From Sipunculus nudus (Eukaryota; Annelida; Sipuncula; Golfingiida; Sipunculidae), in assembly GCA_026874595.1 (NCBI GenBank), contig CM049311.1, positions 67,092,453 to 67,156,452 on the forward strand: a DNA stretch of 64,000 bases, written 5' to 3'. Shown here piece by piece: positions 44,199 to 57,001 of this stretch (its first letter is position 1; each line of letters begins with the position of its first letter). The position numbers and the translations under genes were made by a program. The notes under the pieces were generated by a model. The model searched no databases. It saw only the letters and a list, made by a program, of their open reading frames with translations, and was not told the DNA's origin.

Positions 44199-47100
44199 TA
44201 TATATATATATAACATTTACCATTCTCCCTTGCTAAAAAGTTGGCGCATATATTCCCTCATCCCCCATTATTGACTCCCCCCCCCCCCCCCACACACACA
44301 CACCTGATTTTAAAGGCCTCTTTCTCTGTTGACCATGGTCCCTTCAACTGCTTTATAGTTGGACTCTTGGAAGGCCTCATTTATGCTGACGGGTGAACGC
44401 TAAATTACAAATTTATGTAGTTCTAGAATTATATGCTGATATATCATAACTAAATAGGTGATCAGTCGTGGAAGGCCTTTTTTGACTGTTGTACATTGTA
44501 CCGGCTTTGTCTTCTGGTAAGGTACTAGTTTAGCACGTGTCCGAGAGGTGTCACCACCTTCCGGGGATTTAGCAAGCATTCCGTATGTTTGAGATGGACC
44601 GTTCTTTCAACATTTTATGTATTGAAAGTCGGTATCAGAATCGAAACCACAGCAGCAACTAGGCTTGGAGACTTGTAAGGCACAGAGTTTATGACACTTG
44701 ATCATGAGAAATTCAAATTCCTTTTTCCAAATTGATAAAATTAGAACATTGCAAAAATTGTAATATTTATAAAATGAACGTATATCTATATATGGGTAAT
44801 TCTACAGTAAAAACGTATATTTTCAATTGTGTTTTTGGATCTGTAAATAACTATGGCCATTAAATTATAAGATTAAATATTACCCTTAAAATTATGTTCT
44901 GAATAAAATGAGCTCCATTTTCACCATTTTTATATAAAATTCCTTTGATGGATAAAATGATAAAATACTTTTTTCATGAAGCTATCTGAATCTCGTTTTC
45001 AAGTTACTGATCCAATATCTGAGAAAACCGACTAATTTTTTTTAACTGAACTGTTACACACAAATTAAATTCAAACTGGCGTATTATCTGTTATTGTGTT
45101 GGGAGAGGTTCGAGCGACTTCGGTTGGGTTGTGCGGGGCGGGTTATTCATGGACGAGTTAACTGGTGGAGAAGATTGGCAGAGGCAAGGTTATGGACAGA
45201 TTGTGGTGAGATCATTTCTTCGCAAATTAATGTCGAATTTCTTAGGATTTATGGGGTGATATGAAAATAATGACCCCTCAGGACAGACATGCACCATTGT
45301 CGATAGTTCAAGGCCAAAAAAAACCATCATTTTCGAGGCGTCGCCACAGAGCAGTTGCATGACAAAGGCTGAGGCGCATCACCGTCCGTTGTAGGATATA
45401 TGTTAATATCAATCAGTGTTCCCATCCATGGGCCCTATACTATAAAATAACTTCCATGTAGGGACTTTGTAAGGCTGCATTAATCTACTTGATGATGTAC
45501 ATCAATTTTTCAAGAAATTTAATACCAATGACAAATGCACCATTAGGAATTACTGAAATTAATTCAATATTGTAATTGCACTGAAAATCTGCTAACCATA
45601 AAAGTTCTGTTTCGTATTCTATAAATCAGGCCAAGGAAGTTTTTTTTTTAACTAACGGCACACATGGACAATGTAAAATTGTTCTGCCTGTGTTCAATTT
45701 TACATAGCAACTAGACCTTGATCGTAAATCAAAGGCAAGTGCCTGGTTTATATGCCATAAGTGTACACCGAACATTTCATTTAAAAATTGCAGTGACAGA
45801 GTGAGAAAAAGCCGATTTCTGTACAAATGGAATGTTGAGATTATTATGCTATTTTTATGTTAGTTTAAATGTACCTTTTCCAGGATGTATTACTATATTT
45901 AGCTCCCTTTGTAAAGCTAAAGCTTGTTACAAACCATAAGTCATCTAAACTATAGCTATCACTGTACCGCACATAATTGAAAAGTGTTACATTTAAATTA
46001 TCTCAGTAATGATATCAAGGATATTTCTGAATTTTGGCAAGCTCAGGGGTAGTCCTTTCAGCTCTGGAAGACCGGTGATACCATCTATATTTTCTTTATT
46101 TCTTTATTTCATAATTGTAGATTTTGTACTCAGAAAATAAAGCTGGCCAGGTGATAACAAGGCACAAATCGTAACCGCTAGACCTAGAAACTCTTAAATT
46201 AATATTCAGGTAGGTCCATGGTAAATCTCCATTGCATACCTAAACTTAAGTCACTGTGGTCTATATTATGCGGGTTTGCCTGTTTTGGTGTGAATATATT
46301 GGTAAACTAACTTCTGTTAGTGAAACTGTCTAGCTTCTTAATCAATTACGCATTAAAATAATAATATTGTACAGACTGAGGAAGACTTCATATATAACAA
46401 ACAACCTGTAATATATATATAGTATCCTGTTGCATAACGTGTAAACTACATATTATTATTCACTTTTTCGCACATTACCTTTCAACGTATCCGGGATTTT
46501 GCATTTCTCCTTTTATTGTAATTGTCAACAGACTGCATTAGTACACTTCATTACACACAAGAAAGTGTCTCACTCAATCAAGCACCAATTAATGCTTTGA
46601 GGCAACTGGTATTTGCTTAATGGTCCTTACAATATGGCCTGCCATTAACAATTAATCTTTATTTAAACGGTTTTAATTAATGGTTAGATTTTCCCAGGAC
46701 CTGATCATAAGCAGTGGATTTTATGGTTTCAAACTGCTGGCATATATACTTGATGCAAAACAAAATTACACCATATTATTGTACAGAAGGTTATTTTATT
46801 GTATAATCTATTTATTTGCAACTCTTTGCAAATTTCTACGGTGTAGAAATAACCCTATAGCAATTTCCATATTTCCAATGTTGGCTTAATTTCCATTAAA
46901 GGCTCACTTGAAAAAAAAATTGTTTTTTTAATCTATTTTGAGAAGGTAGCCCCATATGCAAGTCCATTCCAATATATACTTGTCTAGGCTTGAGTCCTTA
47001 AGCATACTTAAGCCTGGTAGTGCTGTCTCGAGTCTTGAAGCGGTCTCAAGGCCTTTTCAGTATGACGGCCTACCCAAAGGTTACCTTGACCTTAACCTAA

Positions 47101-47771
47101 AATACGCCAGATGATACATAATACATAAATTACAGGTAAAACGTTTGGCAAAAATTAGAATGTCATAATGCCATTTTGACAGTTTCAACAAAACGTTTAC
47201 GATATTGCTTACATCAAATATTTTATATTATGTATTGATCGTTTATAATCAGACATTTCAAAAACTGATGGCCGGTTGTGTTTTGCTTGTAAATTTCAAC
47301 GCTCGTGCAAGTTGGAATGCGGCTCGCCTCCAAACTTTTATACTTATAAAACTGAGGCATTCTTACAATGTGATATCACAATATAATCTTTAACTAATTT
47401 GCATTATTTTATAGTACTCTGTTCCCAGACCCCGTCCATGCAGCGAGGGACCTGTCTTGAGCACCATAGCAACCGATTTTTTTAAGACCATCAACCAAAC
47501 CGTCCTGAGTCTGAAACCCGACTTGATTCAAGGCTCGGCCTTCAAGACCAATCTTGAGCACAACATCGTATGAAAATGTATATAGAAAACCACCGCTGGT
47601 AATTGTATACTTAGTCCCCTGGAAGGAGGACTAATTAAATAGTCCGCTTCTGTCCGTCCGTCCGTCCCAAACCCTTTTTTTACCAAATATCTTTAAATTA
47701 CCTGCTGCTTTCTTAATAAATGTTTACAGACATACTTTGCATATGACTGACATGCGATTATAACCCGCAAG
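44199..47771. other. Unassigned sequence
   Basis: No supported gene in 3.5 kb. Noted: a C run near 44277-44292, a 36-codon frame at 45150, and CCGTCCGTCCGTCCC near 47650, a tetranucleotide word also found at 14570. Frames 45626-45826 (-) and 46680-46889 (+) have no known motif. Confidence 0.4.
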
Positions 47772-48719
47772 TGTCACCAGAGGACTGTGACTTAGTTATA
47801 TTATTGCATATTTAAATAAGGAGTATAACCAGATGATTGTTTTTATAATTCATTGTACATTAATATGCATCATGTTTGGATCTTAGCGGGAGAACTTAGT
47901 TTAGAGAACACAGGTGACTCATTTGATGTAAAGTTAAGTAAAGTTTAATTCCGTGGGAACCGATTCATGTCTAGACGGGTTCTATAGAAACGTTGTCTTT
48001 TGTAGAGATCAAAAGTAACGCACCTGCTTATTTTGCTTTATCTCAGGGTTTGCTCTCTGGAGGCGTGTCCATTTTAGTATTAATACAGTTAATGACAAGC
48101 CGTATAGTTCTGTGAGATGATTGGTCAATAGACAATCAGGATTTGTGGCGTCGGCAGGCGCATAAAAGCCATGGATAAGGAGATCTCGATACAAATCCTT
48201 AGGTCAGCGCGCTAGTAAGGTGTAGTCTGTCGGTTGTCAGCGGTCCAGAAGCGGATTCGTGTTTGTGTCTGTACAGCTGAGAGACGATATTCTTGAGCGT
48301 AATTCGTCAGCGTCTGAGGACGGCCAGGGCGATACACGCGAAACTATAGTGACACTAAAAAATTGTCGTGCGAGGGCGTCCAGGATGAGTCCAGGTGATA
48401 TCAGCTGTGAGAGACATTTCTTCAGTAATTCAACAGAGGAGGCACAAAGCCTATATATCAGTGCATTCTGGACTTTGCCTTGAGGGGCAAGCGCGTGCTT
48501 CAGTGGGGAACTGTGCTGATTGGCAAACTGAGGCACCGGCGAATCCCTGTGTATGTATACAGTGAGGAAGGACTGAGCTTAGTGCTGACATTCCGATGTC
48601 AGGTGTGCGCGTCGATCATGTTATCCGGAGGAGTGTAAACTAGTGAACTTTAGTGTGCTGAGAACACAAAGGAGTAAACAGGACTTAGTGATTGTGCTTG
48701 ATTATGTGGACTATTGTGA

Positions 48720-48784
<65 letters not shown>

Positions 48785-48936
48785 ATGCCTCTCCAGAGAA
48801 ATGTAAGAGTATTTTAATATATTTTATTTTGTTTACTCATGTCTTTATCATCTTTTGGAGTGTATGTTCAAGTTTCAGGCGGTTTGGGTTACCCTTTAAA
48901 TGAACCTGGACATCCATCTCCTTCGGGAGTGTGACA
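47772..48936 (+). repeat. Candidate 5' LTR of an unrelated retroelement
   Basis: Begins TGTCAC (47772) and ends GTGACA (48936), short inverted ends of the TG...CA type. It contains a TATA-like GCATAAAAGCC near 48160, followed by transcript-like sequence. Directly after the end, TGGCGCCCCCT (48940-48950) resembles a tRNA primer-binding site. A (TA)n tract (48726-48781) lies inside. No gag or pol domain follows, so the rest is deleted. The short frame 48259-48483 has no known motif. Confidence 0.5.
48726..48781. repeat. (TA)n microsatellite inside the LTR candidate
   Basis: Pure TA tract. Confidence 0.97.
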
Positions 48937-48950
48937 AGGTGGCGCCCCCT

Positions 48951-49690
48951 CTCATTAGCGACTTTCTTCCGTGCAGAATGGTCCTTTTCACTTTCCTTCA
49001 GATATTTCAGTAAATAGGAAAACTTCAGCCTTCAAATCATATGCAAACATTCCTTGAAGCTAGTTTAATCCAATAAATACTATATTGAATATACTATTTT
49101 CATACTGATTTTTCTCACTTGACTTTTGCTGAGGTCTCTTGTTCAAATCTGTCCAGTTTACAAAATACATCCCCACTCCTCCTGGTTAACATAATCATCT
49201 TGATAACCTTAAAGTAATGCATTTTCTTTTTTTAATCCAGTAAGAATTTTTCAAGTATTTTCAATATAAAAGGGACTCGGGGATATTTGGAAATCACGGA
49301 TGCCACACTTTCCTAGTTTAAGAAATCTCAGGGTGTGAAGTGTGAAAAGTGAAGATGGGAACAGGGTTGGGTTTGTCCCCGATTTATCCCGATGTGACAC
49401 CGACATTACATAAAACATATCGAGAGTGATCGAGAAACATCGCAAAATCTCGGAAAGAAGTAAAAATGTGTAACAAGAAGGCAGGGAATTCTGAAAAAAA
49501 ACTCTGAACATGCAAAACAAATCACCTTTTTGGGGACAGGGAAACCATCGGAATCACATTAAGGTTGCTTCGGGGTGATAAAGCAACACATATCGATAGT
49601 TTCGGTTGAAATAGATGAACATTGGCAGTATGTCGGTCTTATTCAAGTGTTGGCAATCTTTTCAGATAATTTTCAATGTAACGCCGATAT
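48951..49690. other. Unassigned sequence
   Basis: No coding region recognised. If 47772-48936 is a 5' LTR, the first part may be its leader. Confidence 0.35.
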
Positions 49691-49699
49691 CTGTCGCTA

Positions 49700-51000
49700 T
49701 TTTGATGTGCTATACTGTCAGCATATCATTGAAAGGCGCAGATTCCCGGTTTCCGGGTTTGTCTACTTTGTATATGCTATACTGCCGGCATATAACAGAT
49801 TGGCGAAGGTTTGTGGAGGGTGTCTTCTTTGATATGCTTCACTGTCGGGATATCACGGATTGGCGGGGGTAAATGGTCTCTTGGGGTTGTCTACTTTGAT
49901 AAACTATACTGTCAGCATATAACGGACACCATATCAAGTCTATGGTGTTTTTCTCGCCATACTTGTATTTACTAATAAACATTTTGCAATCAAAATATAA
50001 TGATTTATAATATTCTCTTTTGCATATGCTATACTGTCAGGATATAACGGATTGGTGGGGTTTCACGTTCTCTTGGGCTATTTTGTGCATGTTATACTGT
50101 AAGGATATCTTATGGATAAACGAAGGTTCCCGGGCTCTGGGGTTGTCTACTTGGTATATGCTATACTGTCAGCATATAATGGATTGGCGGAGGTTCACGC
50201 TATCTTTGGGTATTCTACATTGTGTATGATATACTGCAGGCATATAACGGATTGGGGGAGGTTCACGGTTTGGGGGGGTGGGGGTTGTCTATATTGTTTA
50301 ATATAAACTGTCTTCATATAACGGATTGGCGGAGGTTTACAGGCTCCGGAAATTGTCTACATTCAGTTTGATTCATATAACGGACTGGCGAGGGTTCATA
50401 GTCTCTAGGGTTTGTCTAATTTGTATATGCTATACTGTCAGCCTAACCCGGATTGGCGGGGATTCACGGTTTGTGGATGGTGTCTACTTAGATATGCAAT
50501 ACTATCAGCATATCACGGACTGGCTGGGATTTACGGTCTCCGTGGGTTGTCTACTTTGTGTATGATATACTGCCGGCATTTAACGGACTGGCGGAGGTTA
50601 ACGGATTGTGGAGGGTGTCTACTATGATAAGCTATACTATTTTCATAGAACGGATTGGCGGAGGTCCATGGTCTCTTGGAGCTGTCTACTTTGTATATGC
50701 TATACTATCAGGATATCACGGATTGGCGGAGGTTCACGGTATCTTTGAGTTGTCTACTTTGTATATGCTATACTATCATGATATCACGGATTGGCGGAGG
50801 TTCACGGTCTCTTGGGGTTGTCTCCTATGTATATGCTATACTATAAGGATATCACGCACTGGACGGGGTAAACGTCTCTGGGGGTTGACTATTTTGTGTA
50901 TGACATAGCATATCACGGATCCCTCGGGGGTTTACGGTCTATGTGTACGTTTGTATGCTGCTGTCTTGATACCATGAGTTGGCGGCCGGAGGTTCACGCT
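49700..51000 (+). repeat. ~68-bp satellite, roughly 17 degenerate units
   Basis: The unit is roughly TATGCTATACTGTCAGCATA, then TAACGGATTGGCGGAGGTT, then CACGGTCTCTTGGGGTTGTC. It is repeated at intervals of about 65-70 bp from 49700, with a non-repeat interruption at about 49935-50015. Many overlapping short frames rich in DITDWRRF and LSTLYML follow from the repeat; since 68 is not a multiple of 3, the frame changes each unit. Confidence 0.88.
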
Positions 51001-52973
51001 TTCTTGGGAACCCATCTAAAAATCCTGCCTGAGTGACAAGGCTCTTATTTCGGCAGTAAAGTCTATATTCATGCATGGATCTTCACTGAACGGTCCAGTT
51101 TAAATTTTGTTGAGCTCTTATGACTGAAAACATGAAAAGGGAAAAAAAATCCTTCCCAATGGTGTTTCTGGAACGCCGTTTTCTTTTAATTTATACAAAT
51201 ATAAATAAGAACCCGAGGAGTCATATAAATACTCATCACCAATCCTAGAACTTAAGAGCTTCTGGACCTTGAACGGTTGCCCTGGACAACCCGTTTTTTT
51301 TATGCTTAATTGAGGTTTTTTTTGTATCATGAAAGTTCCATGGTTCATGTCATAGATAAATCTTTTCAATTGATTTCCTCAGGAGAATGACCCGGCCTTA
51401 TCGAGTTAGTAAGGCCTGGAAGAGAATTTAGAGCACACACTCCCTGCCTCCCTGCATGCTTGTACTTTCTTCATATTGTGTCCAGTAATCTTTCAGCATC
51501 TCATATTAAGATAATTTAGGATTTGGTATGCGTTTTCTGAGTCACTGAATTGCCTTTAGTGTATGCATTTAGTGTGTTGATGGATGATGGTTAACAGTTT
51601 GATTTATTTCAAGTTCAAATATGATAAACAAAGTGAGCAAACATTACTTTCGCATAATCGGAATGGTCATTTCATAATGTATTGTGGGAATGAAGAAGAT
51701 GATTAAATTCGGTGGATTTTGAGTTGTGCACAGAACATTTTGACCAGGGCTTCTTTTTTCCGGGGTCTGACGTTTGCCCGGTGATGGAGCGGGGATAGTC
51801 TGCAAGTAACAAGGCCATTGTGAAGCATTATTTTTGCTGCTGAGTTGCATGAACATAGGGACCTACCAAGTTACGTTGAACAGAATTCTAATGAAAGATT
51901 GGTTAAACATACACCTTTTAAAGTTCTTTAGCTCTGCCAATGTGGAGAACACTATAAGGCTTCAGTAGCATATTTAATGTGTGGTTCCTTCTGGAATGTT
52001 CAACAATGTTCTTTAGGGTTCTAACTAAAGCTTCGATAAAGGTTATTAAACCGGCAACCCAAGGGAATTAAATTTTGTTGCGCATAGCTTGATTAATATC
52101 AACATGTAGCATATATGTGTGGAAAAGTGTTTCATGTTTCCAGTATTCTGTAACATGTTTAAAAAAATCAGAAAATATTTTATTTTCACGCAACATGTTG
52201 CATGCACGGTGTTAAGGTATGTTCTTGGGTTTTAGCCAACTTAATTTCAGGAATGAAAGGCACATCATCGAACACGCAATATCTGTTTTCTGGCTTCAAG
52301 AAAAGCTGTGAAAGAACAAAGAAGCTTCAAGCAAGCTTATGAACCAAAATGTTACAAGAAATATATTTCGCAGCTAATTCCCTAACGTGTACCCGGCTCA
52401 GGTGAGCGTCACGAGGGAGCCCCAAACGCGATCTAATGGAGAATCTTATTAGGTCTGCTTGTATGCTCGGTTTTTCTGGATGAATATTACAGTTTTTGTT
52501 TTTTTAGTGAATCGTAGCTTCAGCGAGATTAGATTTTCAACCTCACAAAGGTTGATTTTTATTTGATTTTAGTGATATTTTTAACTGAATTAATCATTAA
52601 GTATGTGACGTGATATATAAACAAAATATTTACATCCACTTTAATAATAGAAAGCTGCAGTATGCTTGCAATATTTGGTGACCACAAAAGACAGTAGTTA
52701 AATGACGGATTAATTTTCACGTAAGTTTATGTACAAACCTGGATGACTCGTTTATTTTGTAATTGTAATAATGAATATAATTATGTATAATAAATATTAT
52801 GTTCATTATGTAATTCTTATCTTCACAGAAAGATAACTTATCAAACATATTTTACTACGGAATAATGGCAATTTGATCATAATAATCGATGATATCATTA
52901 CTGTTGTCCTTAGTTTAGGTAGCGGTAGAAGTTGTTGTTTTGTTGTCTGATTACATGAGATAAATATATGTAT
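51001..52973. other. Unassigned AT-rich sequence
   Basis: No supported gene. Frames 51118-51369 (-) and 51644-51856 (-) show no known motif. Confidence 0.4.
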
Positions 52974-53250
52974 ATTTACGGAACCTTATATAAACAGATC
53001 ACGTGTGCGTGATGAACACAAATTTTTTAATGGAGATAAAAAAAAACAGATTCTGTAACACTAGGCAGCGTGAAATGTCTAGGGGAATGAATAAAGAAGT
53101 CAGTGTTTTTTGTCAACAAATAACCATAATTTATTCTTAAAACAACCCTAACATCACAGTACACTAAATCAATGCAAGTACACTGTACAATAAAAGTATA
53201 ACATCAAAACAGTATATAATCACACAGCCTAATAAACAAAGTGCACAGTT
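52974..53250 (-). repeat. Gmr1-like LTR fragment joined to RT
   Basis: Aligns with 39171-39410 and 62974-63245: GGCAGCGTGAAATGTCTAGG, GAATAAAGAAGTCAGTG and ACAAATAACCATAATTTATT. At about 53250 it changes directly to RT sequence of the same family, so the remainder of the LTR and the 3' half of RT plus RNase H are deleted. Confidence 0.8.
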
Positions 53251-53640
53251 TTCGATAATCTGTGCACATACGGTAACTTCCATCAGGTTTTGGCACAAGA
53301 ATACACGGTGAACTCCAGTTACTGTTACTAGGTTCAATAAAATGATTGTCCAGCAAATATTAAATCCCATCCTGTAAATACTTTTGCTTTTCTGGGTTCA
53401 GTCTATAAAGATGCTGCTTGACTGCGCTTGCCTCGCCAATATCATGGCATAACATGTTAGTTCGCGTTGGAATGTCACTAAACAAATGTTCAAAATTCCG
53501 CAGCAGGTTCTTGAGGTCTTGTTCTTGTTGTGCGGTAAGGTGTGACAGTTTGGTGTACGGGTTTTTAAGCACATCTGAGTTTTTTAATGGTACTGTGCCA
53601 CACTGATGTCTACATCATACTTACAAATCAGTATCTACTT
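53250..53640 (-). pseudogene. Gypsy RT N-terminal fragment
   Basis: The frame 53572-53360 reads LSHLTAQQEQDLKNLLRNF and HLYRLNPEKQKYLQDGI, near-identical to 6760-6950 of the first element. Downstream DNA still matches through the FIEPSNSN and ILVPKPDG-like region. It ends before the catalytic YIDD, where the LTR fragment begins. Confidence 0.82.
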
Positions 53641-53879
53641 TAACTGGGTCAGGGTCAGTGTTTACACAATTTACAGCAGTAACACTATGTACAACATCTG
53701 ATGTGCTATTTCTGTCATAATATGTAAAGACCAAAATACCTAGCTTGCAGAGGTCTGCCAGGGGTGGGAAGTAAGGCAATGACCTTTCAACCAGCCTCAA
53801 ACGTCTTACTTACACTGTGCTTGTCATACTTTGTTTTCATTTTACTTTGTGCAGATTTTAGATTTGACTTTGCAATCTC

Positions 53880-54560
53880 CCAAGCATTGTGTAGTTTAGT
53901 GCGAAAGTCTGAGACATACTAAGAGTAAACTAAGAGAATCAGGATTTTCACACAAGAGTTTTTCTTTAAGCAGTTTCAATGGAGGTTCAGTTCGCGGTCC
54001 ATGTCCGAAAACTAGTTCAAAGGGACTGAAACCCAAGGACTCTTGAAAGGATTCTCTGACAGCAAACAGCAATTGGTGGATTCCTTCATCCCAGTCTTTC
54101 TGTGTATCACAGAAAAAGGTCCTAATCATGTCTTTTAATGTTTGGTGAAAACGCTCGAGGGCGCCCTAACTTTCAGGATGGTATGGCGAAGAGCTGTACT
54201 GTTTTATACCTAGCTCAGGCATAACTTGCTGGAATAGGCCAGACATAAAATTAGACCCTTGGTCAGACTGGACGGATTTTGGTAATCCAAACGTTGAAAA
54301 AACGTGGTCAAAGCTTTGGCAACACCCGTGGCACTAACCTTGCTCAATGGTATTGTCTCAGGGAACCTTGTAGATGCGCACATAATTTTCAGCAAGTATT
54401 CATGTCCAGATCTTGTTTTGGTCAGTGGTCCAACACAATCGACAATAATCGTACTGAATGGTTCCTCGAAAGCAGGAATAGGCCTAAGTGGGAGGATTCT
54501 GATTGGGCTGGCCTACCATATACCATCTATAAAACGAGTTACGCCCGTGTCACACAATAA
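53880..54560 (-). pseudogene. Gypsy integrase fragment
   Basis: Starts just after the zinc-binding region (matching about 6015 of the first element). It runs through the catalytic core with STRFPETIPL (54372 downward) and KDWDEGIHQLLFAVRES (about 54090) to the C-terminal FSPFELVFGHG. Frame breaks near 54300 and 54165-54240 disable it. The first core Asp region is preserved at DNA level near 54450. Confidence 0.8.
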
Positions 54561-54573
54561 AAAGGGCACCTGT

Positions 54574-54577
<4 letters not shown>

Positions 54578-54648
<71 letters not shown>

Positions 54649-54649
54649 A
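54578..54649. repeat. (TA)n microsatellite at the LTR edge
   Basis: Begins at the base after the LTR terminus. Confidence 0.95.
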
Positions 54650-55049
54650 CATTTGTTTGGAATGTTTGTTTGAAATCGATTTCTGATAACCCTTTTCTGT
54701 GGTTTTCTTAATTATAAAATCTTCTGATCTTTCAGCCGTCTAGAAGCGGTCATATATAACCAAAAATTCCTTAACCCAACGAAGAAGATTGGTTCTTCTA
54801 AAAGAACCAGTTTAAAATAGTTAACCTAATTACGTATGCTCAATTTGTACCTAATTTGTCCAAATTATATTCTGGCATGCATTCGACTTCGGGCTCATAT
54901 AATTTATGTTGCATTTTGAATTATTAAATTAGTTTAATCTAGAAATATGTATTCTCAGGAATGCAGGCCTCAACCATATGGACGGTTCTTAATGTGGGAT
55001 ACTCCACAACTTGTGTCTTTACTCACTTATTGGCCCATATTCTCATTCC
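54650..55049. other. Unassigned sequence
   Basis: Nothing recognised. Confidence 0.4.
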
Positions 55050-55275
55050 AATCAGGAAAAATATATATGATTGCACAAATGTGAATATTCCTGGAAGTCC
55101 TTCTTGGATCCAGATCATAAGCCGGACCCACACAAAAATCCTACCATTCTTCATTGGCCCTTTCCCGAGGTGTCCTGAAAATATCATGAAGTTTCGCTCA
55201 TGAGTTGTAAACAAACACACACACACACACACGACCGGAAATGAACGCATGCCCTCCTGGGCGGCGAAGTATAAC
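55050..55275 (+). repeat. R1 fragment
   Basis: ATTCTTCATTGGCCC, a CA run after TGTAAACAAACA, and GAACGCATGCCCTCCTGGGCGG match the motif order of R1 copies 2 and 3 (TCTTCCTTGGCC, GTGAACAAACA, CGCATAACCTCCTGACGGCGG) and of 58740-58970. Confidence 0.6.
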
Positions 55276-55775
55276 AAGATTGTTGATAATTAGTTGGACT
55301 GTGTATTCGGAAGAAATTGTGTCTATAGAGAAGCGGTGTTGTACTTTGTACTTTTTTATTATTATAAGAGCGAATTAAATGTAGAGAAATTACCTTAAGT
55401 CAGGTTCTGATTTGTATCTGGCTAATAATTCAGGTTCTGAATATTTCAAGATAATCTTATCGGCACACCGGTCTTCTAAGAGAGAGACACACACACGTAC
55501 GGAAGCTAAAATATTATGGACGGTCTTTTAAAAGCCCGCCCGGGTACATGGTCATTTATATTGTCATAAATCAATTATTACTCCACGGTTATTAACTGTT
55601 AGAGCGAAAGTTCACTGTGAGTCATACACTGATGAACGAGGGCAATTCTTATTACAGACAAAGGCTTCCCTTTAACCATCAGTCATTGGCTGTATATTGA
55701 CGCTCTCAGAAACACTAGTTAGAGGACTCCATTTGATATAGTCCAAACACCTGTAATTAAATGCACAATTATCCT
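55276..55775. other. Unassigned sequence
   Basis: Nothing recognised. Confidence 0.4.
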
Positions 55776-55902
55776 TCTTCTTCCTTTTTCATCATCATCT
55801 TCTTCTTCGTGATCTACTTCTCCTTCTTCTGCCTCTTCTTCTTCTTATTATTATTATCATCATTATTATTGTTTTTGTTAATTTACTGTTGTTGTGGTGG
55901 TG

Positions 55903-55950
<48 letters not shown>

Positions 55951-55952
55951 TT
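55776..55952. repeat. CTT-rich tract followed by (ATT)n
   Basis: Polypyrimidine CTTCTT sequence followed by about 15 ATT units. It creates a low-complexity frame (55761-56054) that is not a gene. Confidence 0.92.
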
Positions 55953-56257
55953 ATTCAGCTTTACTTGTATGTTCAACGAAATAAAGCTCCATTAAAAGGA
56001 AAAAGTATTAAAGTTATTATCAATTTTATGATACAGAACAAAATTATTCGCTAGACAGAGGTTGGTCCTACAGGTGTTATTCGAGACCTTTATGGTGCTA
56101 TATAAAACGGTTTAACTGGTCATTAGAGACATCACAAACAAATGTGATTATATATAAATAAGTAGATTGTTCTTAGATTTTCTACGAGAAAATACAGTTA
56201 AATAATTTGGAAGGTTTGAGCTATAACAACTGCAAGTGTGTGTATGTATGTGTGTGT

Positions 56258-56300
56258 AAGGGGGTGGGTGGGTGGGTGGGTGGGAAGGTGCGGGTGTTGG
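56258..56300 (+). repeat. (GGGT)n, G-quadruplex candidate
   Basis: Six consecutive runs of three or more G separated by single T (GGGGGTGGGTGGGTGGG and onward), after a TG tract. Confidence 0.85.
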
Positions 56301-56449
56301 TGGATGGATTGGTGCAAGGGGAAGAATTAAACTGTAATGTATAGTAAACTCTGTCATCGGGTAAATTTACTTAATATTTTTAGAGATAACCTAACAAAAA
56401 TGACAAATATGAATGAAAATAAAGCGGTGGGGAACTTATACATATTGTT

Positions 56450-57001
56450 AGCGATAAGTCCTTAAAAATATATAAGCCGGAGGAAATGTTCACACATTCA
56501 CTCGGAGAATAACAGTCCAATGTAAAGCTCTTGTAACAATCCAGAAAGTAAACTGAAGACCAAATAAGATTCATCACAAAATTCAGAAGAAAATCTGAAG
56601 AAAATCTATATTGCCGCACTTATCGGAATAGGTCCCACAAACTGACATACACGCTTCTGTGTCCGCTGGAATATTCTCTCACCTCTCTCTCGGCTCTAAA
56701 ACACAGCCCCCTATTTATAACTTTTCACCTCCAGCCGAGAACCTTCCATTGCTCGAACATTCTTAAGAATCTAACACAGTACACACGTTCAAAGAACATA
56801 CCAGAACAAAGAACGCTGTGTATCTAGGGTTCAACCAATGCGGATTAAACCGAGCCTGCAACATCCGGCCAGGCGAGGCCGCTTCAACACGAGCTACGCG
56901 TGGCACACAAACAAAATGCCAACAACAAATGGAACATCCGTGTGCACAATAAATCAATCATCTGTAAGACCGCTGCACACAATAAAAGGGCACTTGTGAC
57001 A
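56450..57001 (-). repeat. Gmr1-like LTR, U3-side part
   Basis: On the minus strand it starts TGTCACAAGTGCCC (57001 downward). It aligns with 63285-63788: AGTAAAGCTCTTGTAA, GTCCGCTGGAATAT and CACAGCCCCCTATTTATA. The end nearest 56450 is lost. Confidence 0.72.

Larger units (their letters stand above)
53250..54577 (-). mobile_element. Second Gmr1-like element, minus strand, internally deleted
   Basis: On the minus strand: LTR start TGTTACAGGTGCCC (54577 downward), then integrase, the linker, the RT N-terminus, then LTR 3' sequence (52974-53250). Integrase again precedes RT, as in the 4816 copy. Only about 40-60 bp of the 5' LTR remain before integrase. Protease and RNase H are missing. The junctions differ from those of the first copy, so the deletions are independent. 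Confidence 0.8.

Noticed and set aside
48259-48483. 74-codon frame as a small host gene
   Set aside because: It falls in the presumed transcript leader of an LTR candidate and has no known motif.
49575-50908. Ten or so overlapping frames with DITDWRRF and LSTLYMLYC strings
   Set aside because: They arise from the 68-bp satellite and change frame every unit.
55761-56054. 97-codon frame rich in Phe, Leu and Tyr, resembling a membrane segment
   Set aside because: Translation of CTT and ATT low-complexity tracts.
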